From Pseudomonas sp. BN411 (GTDB lineage: Bacteria > Pseudomonadota > Gammaproteobacteria > Pseudomonadales > Pseudomonadaceae): a stretch of 64,000 nucleotides of DNA. The notes below the pieces were generated by a model, which was given only the letters and a program-made list of their open reading frames with translations, made no database searches and was not told where the DNA came from. Within the stretch, counting starts at the first letter, position 1. Each line of letters opens with the position of its first letter. Shown here piece after piece: positions 8,045 through 17,472 of this stretch. The position numbers and the translations under genes are program-made. The stretch is taken from the NCBI RefSeq assembly GCF_029871235.1, contig NZ_SSOM01000081.1, positions 1-64,000 on the forward strand. The letters run 5' to 3'.

Positions 8045-8653
8045 ATGCAGCTCGACTTCTCCCAGCTGGCGCCGCTGGATGCTTATCGCTGGCTAGCTTC
8101 AACCATCACCCCGCGTCCCATTGCCTGGGTTTCCACCCTGTCGAAGGATGGGGTCAGCAACCTGGCGCCGTTCAGTTTCTTCCAGATCATCAGTGACAAC
8201 CCGGCGACGCTGCTGGTGAATATCAACACCCGTGGCGACGGGCAGCTCAAGGACACCCTGCGCAACGTGCAGGACACCGGCGAGCTGGTGATCCATCTGG
8301 TTTCCTTCGAGCAGGCGGAGGCCATGAATGCCAGCGCGGCTCTGCTGCCCCACGGCGAGAGCGAGTTCGAGGCCTGCGGTATCGCCACGGAGCCTTCGCT
8401 GCGCGTGCGTCCGCCGCGTGTGCAGGGCGCGTCGGTGGCTTTCGAGTGCAAGCTGGCGGAAATCCAGCCCTATCCGCGCGCCAATCCCAATTGCCACCTG
8501 GTGTTCGCTGAGGTGCTGCTGGCGCACATCGATGATTCGGTGCTGACCGACGTGGGTAGGGTGGACCCGCAACGCCTGGACCTGGTGGGGCGCCTGGGCG
8601 GCAGCGCCTATACCCGCACCCGTGACACCTTCAACATGGTGCGGCCGACCTGA
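8045..8653 (+). CDS. Flavin reductase-like (FMN-binding split-barrel) protein
   Basis: A 202-residue protein of the flavoredoxin/flavin reductase family that binds FMN in a split barrel. The N-terminal signature ITPRPIAWVSTLSKDGVSNL (residues 20-39) and APFSFFQIISDNPATL are typical, as are the later NCHLVFAEVL and the C-terminal GGSAYTRTRDTF. Members either reduce flavin with NAD(P)H or bind FMN tightly, and are often conserved stand-alone genes in Pseudomonas. The exact electron acceptor cannot be told from sequence. Confidence 0.85.
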   Translation: MQLDFSQLAPLDAYRWLASTITPRPIAWVSTLSKDGVSNLAPFSFFQIISDNPATLLVNINTRGDGQLKDTLRNVQDTGELVIHLVSFEQAEAMNASAALLPHGESEFEACGIATEPSLRVRPPRVQGASVAFECKLAEIQPYPRANPNCHLVFAEVLLAHIDDSVLTDVGRVDPQRLDLVGRLGGSAYTRTRDTFNMVRPT

Positions 8654-8732
8654 GCCGCACCACCTGACTTGCCCGTAGATCACCACCAAGGGGCGCAACC
8701 GTCGTCCGCAACGTCACGTTGCTCGATCGGCG

Positions 8733-11420
8733 TCAGGTCAGGGGCGGGCGTCTTTTACTGGCGATGTAGTGGCGCAGCCACTTGTCGGCCTCGGCTACCG
8801 CACAGGTGGCGACCGCCGTGGCCAGGCACCAGCCCCAGCCTTCCAGGCTCAGCCCACGGGTGCCGAACAGCGACTGCAGCGCGGGCACGTAGGTGAAGCC
8901 TAGTTGCAGCAGCACCATCAGGCCCACCATGGCCCAGACCATCGGGTTGTCCCGGATGCCGAAGCGCGCCGGGCCATTCAGGCGCCGGCTGCTGAACAGG
9001 TAGCCGATTTCGCCGAACACCAGCGCGTTCACCGCCAGGGTGCGGCTGGCTTCCATGCTCCAGCCGAGCTGCTGGGAGTGAATGAACAGCCCCAGGCTGG
9101 CCAGGGTCAGCAGCACCGATACCAGCAGGATCAGCCAGAGCAATTCGCCGGACAGCAGCGGAGCCTTGGGGTCCCTCGGCGGCCGCGCCATAAGGTCGTC
9201 TTCGGCAGGCTCGAAGGCCAGCGCCAGGGCCAGGGTGACCGCGGTGATCATGTTCACCCAGAGGATCTGCAGCGGCGTGATCGGCAGCGTCAGACCGAGC
9301 AGGATGGCGGTCAGCAGGACGAAGGCCTGGGCGCCGTTGGTGGGCAGGATGAAGAGGATGGACTTCTTCAGGTTGTCGTAGACGGTGCGGCCTTCCTCCA
9401 CGGCGTGGGCGATGGTGGCGAAGTTGTCGTCCGCCAGCACCATCTGCGCCGCTTCTTTGGCCGCCTCGGTGCCCTTGATGCCCATGGCGATGCCGATGTC
9501 GGCGCGTTTGAGGGCAGGGGAGTCGTTGACGCCGTCGCCGGTCATGGCCACCCGCTCGCCGATCGCCTGCAGGCGCTCCACCAGGCGCAGCTTGTGGCTC
9601 GGGCTGGTGCGGGCGAACACGCTGGTTTCCCGGAGCAGGGCATCCAGTTCGGTGTCGGTCAGGTCGTCCAGGTCGGCGCCGGTCAGCGGGGTACCGGACG
9701 GCAGGCCCAGTCTTTCGGCGATGGCGGCGGCGGTGGCGGCGTGGTCGCCGGTGATCATCTTCACGTGGATGCCGGCGTTGTGGCAGTCCTCGATGGCGAG
9801 GATGGCCTCTTCTCGCGGCGGGTCCATCATCCCCACCAGGCCCAGCAGCACGAAGCCGCTGTCCAGGTCGGCATGATCCAGCTCGTGTTGGCCGCTGCCG
9901 ATAGCGCGACGGGCCAGGCCTATCATGCGTAGGCCGGCGGCCGCGCCTTCATCCAACACGTCGTCCCAGATGCGTGGGTCCAGCGGCTCGGCGGCAGCAT
10001 CGCGCCATTGCTGGTCGCAAACTTCCAGTAAGCGTTCCGGTGCGCCAACCAGGTAGATCACGCCCTGGCCCTTTTCATCGCGGTGCAGGCTGGCCAGATA
10101 GCGGCGCTCGGAGCTGAAGGGAATGGCGTCCACCCGGGGCTGGCGCAAGGCTTCGTCGCTCGAATCGAGTTGCAGCTTGCCGGCCAGGGTGAGCAGGGCG
10201 GCTTCGGTGGGATCGCCGGTGATGCACCACTGGTTGTCCACTTCGCAGAGGCTGGCACTGTTGGCCAGTAATCCGGCCCGCGCCAGCTCGTGAAGGTCAT
10301 GGGCCAGGTCGCCACTGGGGCTGACATCGCCTTCGGGCGCATAGCCCACGCCGGAAATCTCGTAGCGGCGGGCAGCGGTGTAGACGCGCTGCACCGTCAT
10401 TTCATTGCGGGTCAGGGTACCGGTCTTGTCGGAGCAGACCACCGTCACCGCCCCCAGGCTTTCCACGGCTGGTAGCCGGCGGATGATCGACTGGCGGCGA
10501 GCCATGCGTTGCACCCCCAGGGCGAGGATGATGGTCAGCACCGCTGGCAGACCCTCGGGAATGGCGGCCACGGCCAGGCCCACGGCGGCCATCAGCATGT
10601 CGTCGGCACTGTAGCCACGCAGCAGGATACCGAAGACGAAGGTGGCCGCTGCCAGCACCAGGATGATCAGGGTGAGCTGGCGGGCGAAGCGGGCCATGTC
10701 CGCCAGAAGCGGGGTCTGCAGCTGCTCCACGGAGCCCAAGAGGTGGCTGATGCGCCCCAGCTCGGTCTCGCCTGCGGTCGCCACTACCAGACCCACGCCG
10801 CTACCGGCGCTGACCAGGGTGCCCGAGTAGGCCATGCTCTGCCGGTCGCCCAGGCTGGCGTCGACGGTGACGGGACGGCTGGTCTTGTCGGCGGGAACGG
10901 ACTCGCCAGTGAGCGCGGCTTCCTCGATGCGCAGGTCACGGGTTTCCACCAGGCGCAGGTCCGCTGGTACGCGGTCGCCGGCTTCCAGCAGCACCAGGTC
11001 GCCCGGTACCAGTTCCTCGGCAGGCACCTGGCGCACTTCGCCGCTGCGTTTGACCCGACTGTCCAGGGTCAGCAGCTTCTGGATGGCGCGCATGGCCGAC
11101 TCCGCCTTGCCTTCCTGGATGAAACCGACCACGGCATTGATCAGCACCACGCCGAAGATCACGGCGCTATCCAGCCATTCGCCCAGGGCCAGGGTGACCA
11201 GGGTCGAGGCCAGCAATACATAGATGAGCAGGTTGTGGAACTGCAGCAGGAAGCGCTTGAGCGGCCCGGCCCCGGCACGTTCGGGCAGGCGGTTGGGCCC
11301 AAAGCTGGCCAGGCGGCGCCCGGCTTCCTCCGCGTCCAGTCCGGTCGGCCCGCTGTCCAGTCGCTGCAGGCTGTCCTCGACCGTCTGGGCGTGCCAATGG
11401 GTGGGTGATGGCGTGGTCAT
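8733..11420 (-). CDS. P-type cation-transporting ATPase (P2, SERCA/PMR1-like)
   Basis: An 895-residue membrane pump. The order of parts is a cation ATPase N-domain (residues 10-75), the actuator loop with TGES at 171-174, and the M4 motif PEGLP at 288-292. Then come the phosphorylation site D331 in CSDKTGTLT, the hinge motif MTGDGVNDSPALKRADIGIA and four to six C-terminal membrane helices. PEGLP and the long C-terminal membrane part place it with the type II Ca/Mn or Na/K-like pumps rather than the heavy-metal type; there is no N-terminal CxxC metal domain. GGAGG stands before the ATG. The ion is uncertain. Confidence 0.9.
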   Translation of the reverse strand: MTTPSPTHWHAQTVEDSLQRLDSGPTGLDAEEAGRRLASFGPNRLPERAGAGPLKRFLLQFHNLLIYVLLASTLVTLALGEWLDSAVIFGVVLINAVVGFIQEGKAESAMRAIQKLLTLDSRVKRSGEVRQVPAEELVPGDLVLLEAGDRVPADLRLVETRDLRIEEAALTGESVPADKTSRPVTVDASLGDRQSMAYSGTLVSAGSGVGLVVATAGETELGRISHLLGSVEQLQTPLLADMARFARQLTLIILVLAAATFVFGILLRGYSADDMLMAAVGLAVAAIPEGLPAVLTIILALGVQRMARRQSIIRRLPAVESLGAVTVVCSDKTGTLTRNEMTVQRVYTAARRYEISGVGYAPEGDVSPSGDLAHDLHELARAGLLANSASLCEVDNQWCITGDPTEAALLTLAGKLQLDSSDEALRQPRVDAIPFSSERRYLASLHRDEKGQGVIYLVGAPERLLEVCDQQWRDAAAEPLDPRIWDDVLDEGAAAGLRMIGLARRAIGSGQHELDHADLDSGFVLLGLVGMMDPPREEAILAIEDCHNAGIHVKMITGDHAATAAAIAERLGLPSGTPLTGADLDDLTDTELDALLRETSVFARTSPSHKLRLVERLQAIGERVAMTGDGVNDSPALKRADIGIAMGIKGTEAAKEAAQMVLADDNFATIAHAVEEGRTVYDNLKKSILFILPTNGAQAFVLLTAILLGLTLPITPLQILWVNMITAVTLALALAFEPAEDDLMARPPRDPKAPLLSGELLWLILLVSVLLTLASLGLFIHSQQLGWSMEASRTLAVNALVFGEIGYLFSSRRLNGPARFGIRDNPMVWAMVGLMVLLQLGFTYVPALQSLFGTRGLSLEGWGWCLATAVATCAVAEADKWLRHYIASKRRPPLT

Positions 11421-11682
11421 GACGTCCTCCTTGGCGAGTCCTGAGTCAAGCCTAATTCTCAGGCCAAGTTCCTTTATTGGCCTGGGTCAGTTCCCCGAGG
11501 TTCCGTAGGAAGCATAGAAAGCGATCCAGAAACGACCTCCACTTAGCCAAAAACAGCAGGTCAATCCGGGCGGCGGGATTGTGGCTTGTCGCCAGCATCC
11601 GGCTGCTCCTATGTTCGCCCTTTCAGGGAAGCGGATGACAGATCGCGTCCATGCAGTTGTCGCCTTGCGGGGAGGTAGGAGC

Positions 11683-13647
11683 ATGTGGACTGTCTTGCAA
11701 CACCGGCTGGCCAGCCTGAGTACTGCCAGCAAGCTGATGCTGGGATTCGGCGTCGTGCTGGCGCTGACCCTGGTGGTGGCCGCCACCGGCTTCACCGCCC
11801 TGCGTGCCGTGGACGACAGGGCCCGTCTGCTGGAAGAGATGCGCGCCATCAGCGGCGACGTGCTGGTGATTCGCCGCACGGAAAAGGACTACGCCCTCAC
11901 CTCCGACGCCAAGCATGCCGACGCGCTGCGCCAGCAGGCTGAAGCCATCGTCGCCCGCAGCGAGGCGCTGGCCGCGCAACTGAGCGGACCGGGTCACGAC
12001 GCCCTGGGCGAAGTCACCCAGGCCATGGCCGAATACCGTGGCGCCTTCGACCGCTACGTGGAACTCACCGATAACCAGCGCCTGGCCCTGGAAGCGGCCA
12101 ACTGGCTGGTGGTCAGCGCCTCCAACAGCCTCGATGTGCTGCAGAGCGGCCTGAACGAGGATGGCGTCGACTTGCTGAAAAGCTCCCAGGGTGCTGAAGG
12201 TGCCGACCTGGTGACCCAGGGTGGGCAGATCGGCCGCGTCTATCAGTTGCTCCTGCAGGCACTCAACCAGGCCCGTCTGCGCCTGGAGCAGAGCCGCGGC
12301 AGCGAGGAAGCCGGCGCGCCGCAGATCCAGGAAGCCCTGGACGCCCAGAAGCTTGCCGCCGAACTGCGTGACGGCATGCAGGATCCCGGCTACGCCGCCG
12401 TGCTCACCGAAGTGATCGGCAACGTCGACTCCTTCAACGAACGCCTCAAGGATTACACCGCCACCCTGGCCCAGCAGCGCCAGGAGTACGCGCACCTGGC
12501 CGCCGAGGCTGATCGCGTGGTGCAGGCCGTGGAACGGGCCTATGAACTGCAGAAGGCCGACATGCGCGCCCAACAGGATTCCAGTTCGCTGCTGATTCTG
12601 CTGGCGGCGGCGCTGGCGCTGGTGATCGGGCTGGCCGCCACGGTGCTGATCAGCCTGCTGATCGTCCGGCCGCTGCGGCGAGTCATCGGTCTGGCACAGC
12701 AGATTGCCGAGGGTGATCTCAGTGCCAGCATCGAGGTGCAGCGCCGCGACGAGATCGGCCAATTGATGGAAGCCATGCGGGGCATGTCCGCCAACCTGCG
12801 GGACATGGTCGGCCGCCTGCAGGGCGGGGTCGCGCAGATTTCCGCCTCGGCGCAGGCGCTGTCCAGCGTCACCGAGCAGACCCGCGTCGGCGTCAACGGC
12901 CAGAAGGAGGAAACTGATCAGGTGGCCACCGCCATGAGCGAGATGGCCGCCACGGTGCAGGAGGTGGCGCGCAACGCAGAGGCCGCTGCCAGCTCCACCG
13001 AGGCGGCCGACAACCGCGTCAGCACGGGCAGCCAGGTGGTGCGCCAGACCCTGGAGCGGGTCAACCAACTGGCCCATGCGATGGAAGAAACCACTTCCAG
13101 CATCCAGCGCCTGAGCCATGACACCCAGAGCATCGGCACCGTGCTGGATGTGATCAAGAGCGTCGCCGAGCAGACCAACCTGCTGGCGCTCAACGCTGCC
13201 ATCGAGGCAGCCCGCGCCGGTGAGCAGGGCCGCGGTTTTGCCGTGGTGGCGGACGAGGTGCGGGCGCTGGCGCGGCGCACCCAGCAGTCCACCGCCGAGA
13301 TCGAGCGGCTGATCGCCACCCTGCGAGAAGGCGTACGCAACTCGGTGGAGCACATGCAGCAGAGCGAAAGCCTGGTGGACCTGACCGTACGCGACGCCAA
13401 CCTGACCGAAGAGGCCTTGGCCGGCATCGCCGAAGCCGTGACCCTGATCCATCAGATGAACCAGCAGATCGCGGCGGCAGCGGAGCAGCAGAGCGCGGTG
13501 GCCGAGGAGATCAATCGCAGTGTCACCAGCATCCGCGACATTGCCGACCAGTCCGCCGCGGCCATGGATGAAACTGCGACCTCAAGCGTGCAGCTGGCCC
13601 GCCTGGGCCAGGAGCTTCAGGGTATGGCGGGGAATTTCCGCCTCTAG
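11683..13647 (+). CDS. Methyl-accepting chemotaxis protein with HBM-like sensor
   Basis: A 654-residue receptor. TM1 is at about 17-37 and a helical periplasmic sensor spans about 40-300; its length and helix pattern fit the helical bimodular (HBM) type. TM2 is at about 302-325, then a HAMP domain, then the cytoplasmic signalling domain. The hairpin tip EQTNLLALNAAIEAARAGEQ lies near residue 495 and marks the CheA/CheW contact. GGAGG at 11671-11675 supports the ATG at 11683; the open frame to 11581 is not needed. It should sense a small periplasmic ligand and control flagellar or twitching motility; the ligand is unknown. Confidence 0.92.
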   Translation: MWTVLQHRLASLSTASKLMLGFGVVLALTLVVAATGFTALRAVDDRARLLEEMRAISGDVLVIRRTEKDYALTSDAKHADALRQQAEAIVARSEALAAQLSGPGHDALGEVTQAMAEYRGAFDRYVELTDNQRLALEAANWLVVSASNSLDVLQSGLNEDGVDLLKSSQGAEGADLVTQGGQIGRVYQLLLQALNQARLRLEQSRGSEEAGAPQIQEALDAQKLAAELRDGMQDPGYAAVLTEVIGNVDSFNERLKDYTATLAQQRQEYAHLAAEADRVVQAVERAYELQKADMRAQQDSSSLLILLAAALALVIGLAATVLISLLIVRPLRRVIGLAQQIAEGDLSASIEVQRRDEIGQLMEAMRGMSANLRDMVGRLQGGVAQISASAQALSSVTEQTRVGVNGQKEETDQVATAMSEMAATVQEVARNAEAAASSTEAADNRVSTGSQVVRQTLERVNQLAHAMEETTSSIQRLSHDTQSIGTVLDVIKSVAEQTNLLALNAAIEAARAGEQGRGFAVVADEVRALARRTQQSTAEIERLIATLREGVRNSVEHMQQSESLVDLTVRDANLTEEALAGIAEAVTLIHQMNQQIAAAAEQQSAVAEEINRSVTSIRDIADQSAAAMDETATSSVQLARLGQELQGMAGNFRL

Positions 13648-13901
13648 GTCTTGTACGAAAAGTGCCTGCGCTCGGTGATGCGTCGTTAAAAACCGGTTCG
13701 GAATGCTCATTAACAGCTCGTTAACTCCGCTTCCTCACCGTTTTTTGCCTAGCCTGACCTTCGCTCGACGACTTTTCGAACAGACCTGGCAGCGGTGCCG
13801 GAAGTCCACCGCGAACGAGAAGATCTGGAGGATTCGGCATTCCGTCGCCTGACGCGGCGCCCTAGAATGGTGCCCCTGTCCAACCGGCCTGGAGTGTCGC
13901 A

Positions 13902-14522
13902 ATGCTGAAGATCTGGGGGCGAATCAATTCCACCAACGTGCGCAAGGCGCTCTGGGCGGCGGAAGAAGTCGGTGTCGCGTACGAACAGCGGGATGCCGGC
14001 GGCGCTTTCGGGCTGGTCAACGAGCCGGCCTACCGTGCGCGCAATCCCAACGGCCTGGTGCCGATGATCGAGGATGGCGACCTGGTGCTCTGGGAGTCCA
14101 ACGCCATCGTCCGCTACCTGGCCGCGCGTTATGCAGCAGGCACCCTGTACCCGGAATCCCCGGTGGCGCGCGCCGAGGGTGACAAGTGGATGGACTGGAC
14201 CACCTCCAGCTTCGCCACGCCCTTCCGCGACCTGTTCTGGGGCACCCTGCGCACACCGCCGGCCGAGCGCAACCAGGCGCTGATCGACGCCGCGCTGACC
14301 CGTTGCGGCGAGCTGCTGGCTATTCCCGACCGGGCCCTGGCCCAGCGTCCGTACCTTTCCGGCGACGCCTTCGCCATGGGCGACATCCCCTTGGGTTGCT
14401 TCGCCTATGCCTGGTTCGAGATTCCCATCCTGCGGCCGGAGCTGCCCCACCTCCAGGCCTGGTACGAACGCCTGACGGCGCGGCCTGCGTATCGCAAGGC
14501 AGTGATGACGGCGCTCACCTGA
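13902..14522 (+). CDS. Glutathione S-transferase family protein
   Basis: A 206-residue cytosolic protein. Residues 1-80 form the thioredoxin-like glutathione site: KIWGRINSTNVRKALWAAEE carries the early Ser/Asn catalytic position, NPNGLVPMIEDGD the cis-Pro loop, and LWESNAIVRYLAARY the gamma-glutamyl contact E-S. Residues 90-206 form the helical domain, with AMGDIPLGCFAYAWF giving the conserved D. It conjugates or reduces electrophiles with glutathione; the true substrate is unknown. It appears to be a single-gene unit. Confidence 0.9.
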   Translation: MLKIWGRINSTNVRKALWAAEEVGVAYEQRDAGGAFGLVNEPAYRARNPNGLVPMIEDGDLVLWESNAIVRYLAARYAAGTLYPESPVARAEGDKWMDWTTSSFATPFRDLFWGTLRTPPAERNQALIDAALTRCGELLAIPDRALAQRPYLSGDAFAMGDIPLGCFAYAWFEIPILRPELPHLQAWYERLTARPAYRKAVMTALT

Positions 14523-14639
14523 GTCCCCAGCTCGCCGACCTGGCCATTGGAACCTAGGCTGATGTGCAGCGATGCATGGTTGAATTTGCTGGCATTTAGC
14601 CTTATCTAGCCACTTCCCCTTGAAGCAGACGAATCCACT

Positions 14640-15572
14640 ATGAGTTCCGCCCTGTCCATCCGGCAGTTGACCAAGACCTACGGCAATGGCTTCCAGGCCC
14701 TCAAGGGCATCGATCTGGAAGTGGCCGAAGGTGATTTCTTCGCCTTGCTCGGCCCCAACGGCGCGGGCAAGTCCACCACCATCGGCATCCTGTCCACCCT
14801 GGTGAACAAGACCAGCGGCAGCGTCAGCGTCTTCGGCAACGACCTGGACAAATCGCCCTATGCGCTCAAGCGCTGCCTGGGCGTGGTGCCCCAGGAGTTC
14901 AACTTCAACCAGTTCGAGAAGGTCTTCGACATCGTCGTGACCCAGGCGGGTTACTACGGCATTCCGGCGAAGGTCGCCAAGGAGCGCGCCGAGCAGTACC
15001 TGAACCAGCTCGGCCTGTGGGAGAAGCGCAATTCGGCATCCCGCGAGCTGTCCGGTGGCATGAAGCGCCGCCTGATGATCGCCCGCGCGCTGATCCACCA
15101 ACCGCGCCTGCTGATCCTCGACGAACCCACCGCAGGCGTGGACATCGAGCTGCGCCGTTCCATGTGGAGCTTCCTCACCGAGCTCAACGAGCAGGGCATC
15201 ACTATCATCCTGACGACGCACTACCTGGAAGAGGCCGAGCAGCTCTGCCGCAACATCGGCATCATCGACCACGGTCGGATCGTCGAGAACACCAGCATGA
15301 AGGAGCTGCTGAAGAAGCTGCACAAGGAAACCTTCCTGCTCGATCTCAAGGAGCCCCTGGAAGTGGTGCCGCAGCTCAACGGCTACCCGGCCGAACTGGT
15401 GGATGACCACACCCTGGAAGTGCAGGTGGAGAAGAGCCAGGGCCTGACCGAGCTGTTCCGCCAGCTCGCCGCCCTGAACATCGACGTGCTGAGCATGCGT
15501 AACAAGTCCAATCGCCTCGAGGAGCTGTTCGTGTCCCTGGTGGAGAAAAACCTGGCGAAGGTGGCCGTATGA
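14640..15572 (+). CDS. ABC transporter ATP-binding protein (ABC-2 type)
   Basis: A 310-residue ATPase. Walker A is GPNGAGKST at residues 38-46, the signature is ELSGGMKRRL, Walker B is LLILDEPTAGVD, and the H-loop is in TTHYLEEAEQL. The closest recalled relatives are the YadG/NodI/CcmA-like ATPases that work with an ABC-2 permease. The next gene encodes such a permease and overlaps the stop by 4 bases (ATGA), so the two make one exporter. The substrate is unknown. Confidence 0.9.
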   Translation: MSSALSIRQLTKTYGNGFQALKGIDLEVAEGDFFALLGPNGAGKSTTIGILSTLVNKTSGSVSVFGNDLDKSPYALKRCLGVVPQEFNFNQFEKVFDIVVTQAGYYGIPAKVAKERAEQYLNQLGLWEKRNSASRELSGGMKRRLMIARALIHQPRLLILDEPTAGVDIELRRSMWSFLTELNEQGITIILTTHYLEEAEQLCRNIGIIDHGRIVENTSMKELLKKLHKETFLLDLKEPLEVVPQLNGYPAELVDDHTLEVQVEKSQGLTELFRQLAALNIDVLSMRNKSNRLEELFVSLVEKNLAKVAV

Positions 15573-16348
15573 GTTCGGAACTCTCCGCCAACCTGGTCGC
15601 CCTCAATACCATCGTCACCCGTGAAGTCCGCCGTTTCATGCGGATCTGGCCGCAGACCCTGCTGCCCCCGGCCATCACCATGGCGCTGTACTTCGTCATC
15701 TTCGGCAACCTGATCGGCCGGCAGATCGGCGACATGGGCGGCTTCAGCTACATGGACTACATCGTCCCCGGCCTGATCATGATGTCGGTGATCACCAACT
15801 CCTACAGCAACGTGGTGTCGAGCTTCTTCGGCAGCAAGTTCCAGCGTTCGGTGGAGGAGCTCCTGGTATCGCCGGTGTCGGCGCACACCATCCTCCTCGG
15901 CTACACCATCGGTGGCGTGCTGCGCGGGTTGGCGGTGGGGGTGATCGTGACTTTCCTGTCGCTGTTCTTCACCAAGCTCCAGGTGCACCACATCGGGGTG
16001 ACCGCGCTGGTGGTGCTGCTGACTGCCACCATCTTCTCCCTGGGTGGCTTCATCAACGCCGTCTACGCACGCAACTTCGACGATATCTCGATCATCCCGA
16101 CCTTCGTGCTGACCCCGCTGACCTACCTGGGCGGCGTGTTCTACTCGATCAACCTGCTGCCGCCGTTCTGGCAGGCGGTGTCCCTGGGCAACCCCATCCT
16201 GCACATGGTCAACGCCTTCCGTTACGGCATCCTCGGCGTTTCCGACATCAACATTGGTGTCGCCATCGCCCTGATGCTGCTGACCATGGTCATCCTCTAC
16301 ACCGCCTGCATCCGTCTATTGGTGAGCGGACGGGGCATGCGTCAGTAA
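15569..16348 (+). CDS. ABC-2 type transporter permease (YadH-like)
   Basis: A 259-residue membrane protein with about six helices. It contains the ABC-2 permease signature region EELLVSPVSAHTILLGYTIG and a later LTPLTYLGGVFYSINLLPPF. It follows the ATPase gene with an ATGA overlap. Together they would form a dimeric exporter in the inner membrane. A good terminator lies 50 bases after its stop, closing the two-gene operon. Confidence 0.9.
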   Translation: MSSELSANLVALNTIVTREVRRFMRIWPQTLLPPAITMALYFVIFGNLIGRQIGDMGGFSYMDYIVPGLIMMSVITNSYSNVVSSFFGSKFQRSVEELLVSPVSAHTILLGYTIGGVLRGLAVGVIVTFLSLFFTKLQVHHIGVTALVVLLTATIFSLGGFINAVYARNFDDISIIPTFVLTPLTYLGGVFYSINLLPPFWQAVSLGNPILHMVNAFRYGILGVSDINIGVAIALMLLTMVILYTACIRLLVSGRGMRQ

Positions 16349-16397
16349 GGCGAAACAATGCGGCACAGAGTGGCATTATCTCTGTAATGCCACTGGC

Positions 16398-16432
16398 GAG
16401 CCTGCCGATATAGTCGGCAGGCTCCTTTCCTT
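16398..16432 (+). terminator. Hairpin terminator after the ABC-2 operon
   Basis: GAGCCTGCCG (16398-16407) pairs perfectly with CGGCAGGCTC (16415-16424) across a 7-base loop. A T-rich tail (CTTTCCTT) follows. It sits between the ABC-2 permease gene and the RND adaptor gene. Confidence 0.75.
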
Positions 16433-16455
16433 CCGAATCGTCCCAGAGGCTCCAG

Positions 16456-17472
16456 ATGAAGGTCCGTCGCAGTGTTTGGCTGTTGTTCGGGGCGCTTGCC
16501 TCGTTGTCCGCCATGGCCCAGGAGGCGCCTCTGGTGGAAGTGGCCGAACCGCAACGGGCGCTGGTGCGCGACGAGCTGGTGACCTTCGGGTCCCTGCGCT
16601 CGGACGAGTCGGTGATGATCCGCCCGGAAGTGGAGGGCAGGGTGGCCACCCTGCATTTCCAGGAAGGCCAGGCGGTCAAGGGCGGCGACTTGCTCATCAG
16701 CCTGGACGACGCCATCGCCCGCGCCGAGCTGGCGCAGGCACGGGCCAACCTGGACCTGGCGGAGAAGAGCTACCAGCGGGCGAAGATGCTGTTCGCTCGC
16801 GGCGCCAGCAATGCCCAGGCCCAGGACGAATCCCTGTCCCAGGAACAGGCCGCCCGCGCCAGCCTGGCGCTGGCCCAGGCGCGCCTCGACAAGACCCAGA
16901 TCCGCGCCCCCTACGACGGCACCCTCGGCCTGCGTCTGGTAAGCGTCGGCGACTACCTCAGCGCCGGCCAGGACATGGTCAACCTGGAGGTGCTGGACCC
17001 ACTCAAGGTGGATTTCCGCGTGCCGCAGAAGGCGGTGAGCCAGGTGAACATCGGCCAGGCGGTGGAGCTGAGCCTGGACGCTTACCCGGGCGAACGCTTC
17101 CGGGGCGCGATCATCGCCCTCAATCCACGCCTGGATGAGGTCGGCCGCAGCCAGGCGATTCGCGCGCAGATCCCCAACCAGGACCACCGCCTCAAGCCCG
17201 GCCAATTCGTGAAGGTGTCGGTGATCCTCGCCGAGCGCCCGCAAGCCTTGCTGATCCCCGAGGAAGCCGTAATGCCCCTGGGACACCAGTTGTTCGTCAA
17301 CCTGGTGGTGGACGGCAAGGTGGAGCGGCGCCCCATCAAGATCGGCCAGCGCCTGCGCGGCAAGGCCGAGGTCCGTGAAGGCCTGCAGGGCGACGAGCAG
17401 GTCATTACCGCGGGCTGGCAGAAAGTCAGCCCAGGGCTGGAGGTCCGCACCGTAGCGCGGGGTGGCGTATGA
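16456..17472 (+). CDS. RND efflux periplasmic adaptor subunit
   Basis: A 338-residue membrane-fusion protein. The signal peptide covers about residues 1-21 (SAMA-QEA). A biotinyl-lipoyl half-motif GRVATLHFQEGQAVKGGDLL comes next, then a short alpha-hairpin (about 90-135) and the second half-motif APYDGTLGLRLVSVGDYL. Beta-barrel and membrane-proximal domains follow. There is no lipobox cysteine, so it is probably held through its signal/anchor segment or free in the periplasm. The stop overlaps the next gene (ATGA), which encodes the pump. Confidence 0.92.
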   Translation: MKVRRSVWLLFGALASLSAMAQEAPLVEVAEPQRALVRDELVTFGSLRSDESVMIRPEVEGRVATLHFQEGQAVKGGDLLISLDDAIARAELAQARANLDLAEKSYQRAKMLFARGASNAQAQDESLSQEQAARASLALAQARLDKTQIRAPYDGTLGLRLVSVGDYLSAGQDMVNLEVLDPLKVDFRVPQKAVSQVNIGQAVELSLDAYPGERFRGAIIALNPRLDEVGRSQAIRAQIPNQDHRLKPGQFVKVSVILAERPQALLIPEEAVMPLGHQLFVNLVVDGKVERRPIKIGQRLRGKAEVREGLQGDEQVITAGWQKVSPGLEVRTVARGGV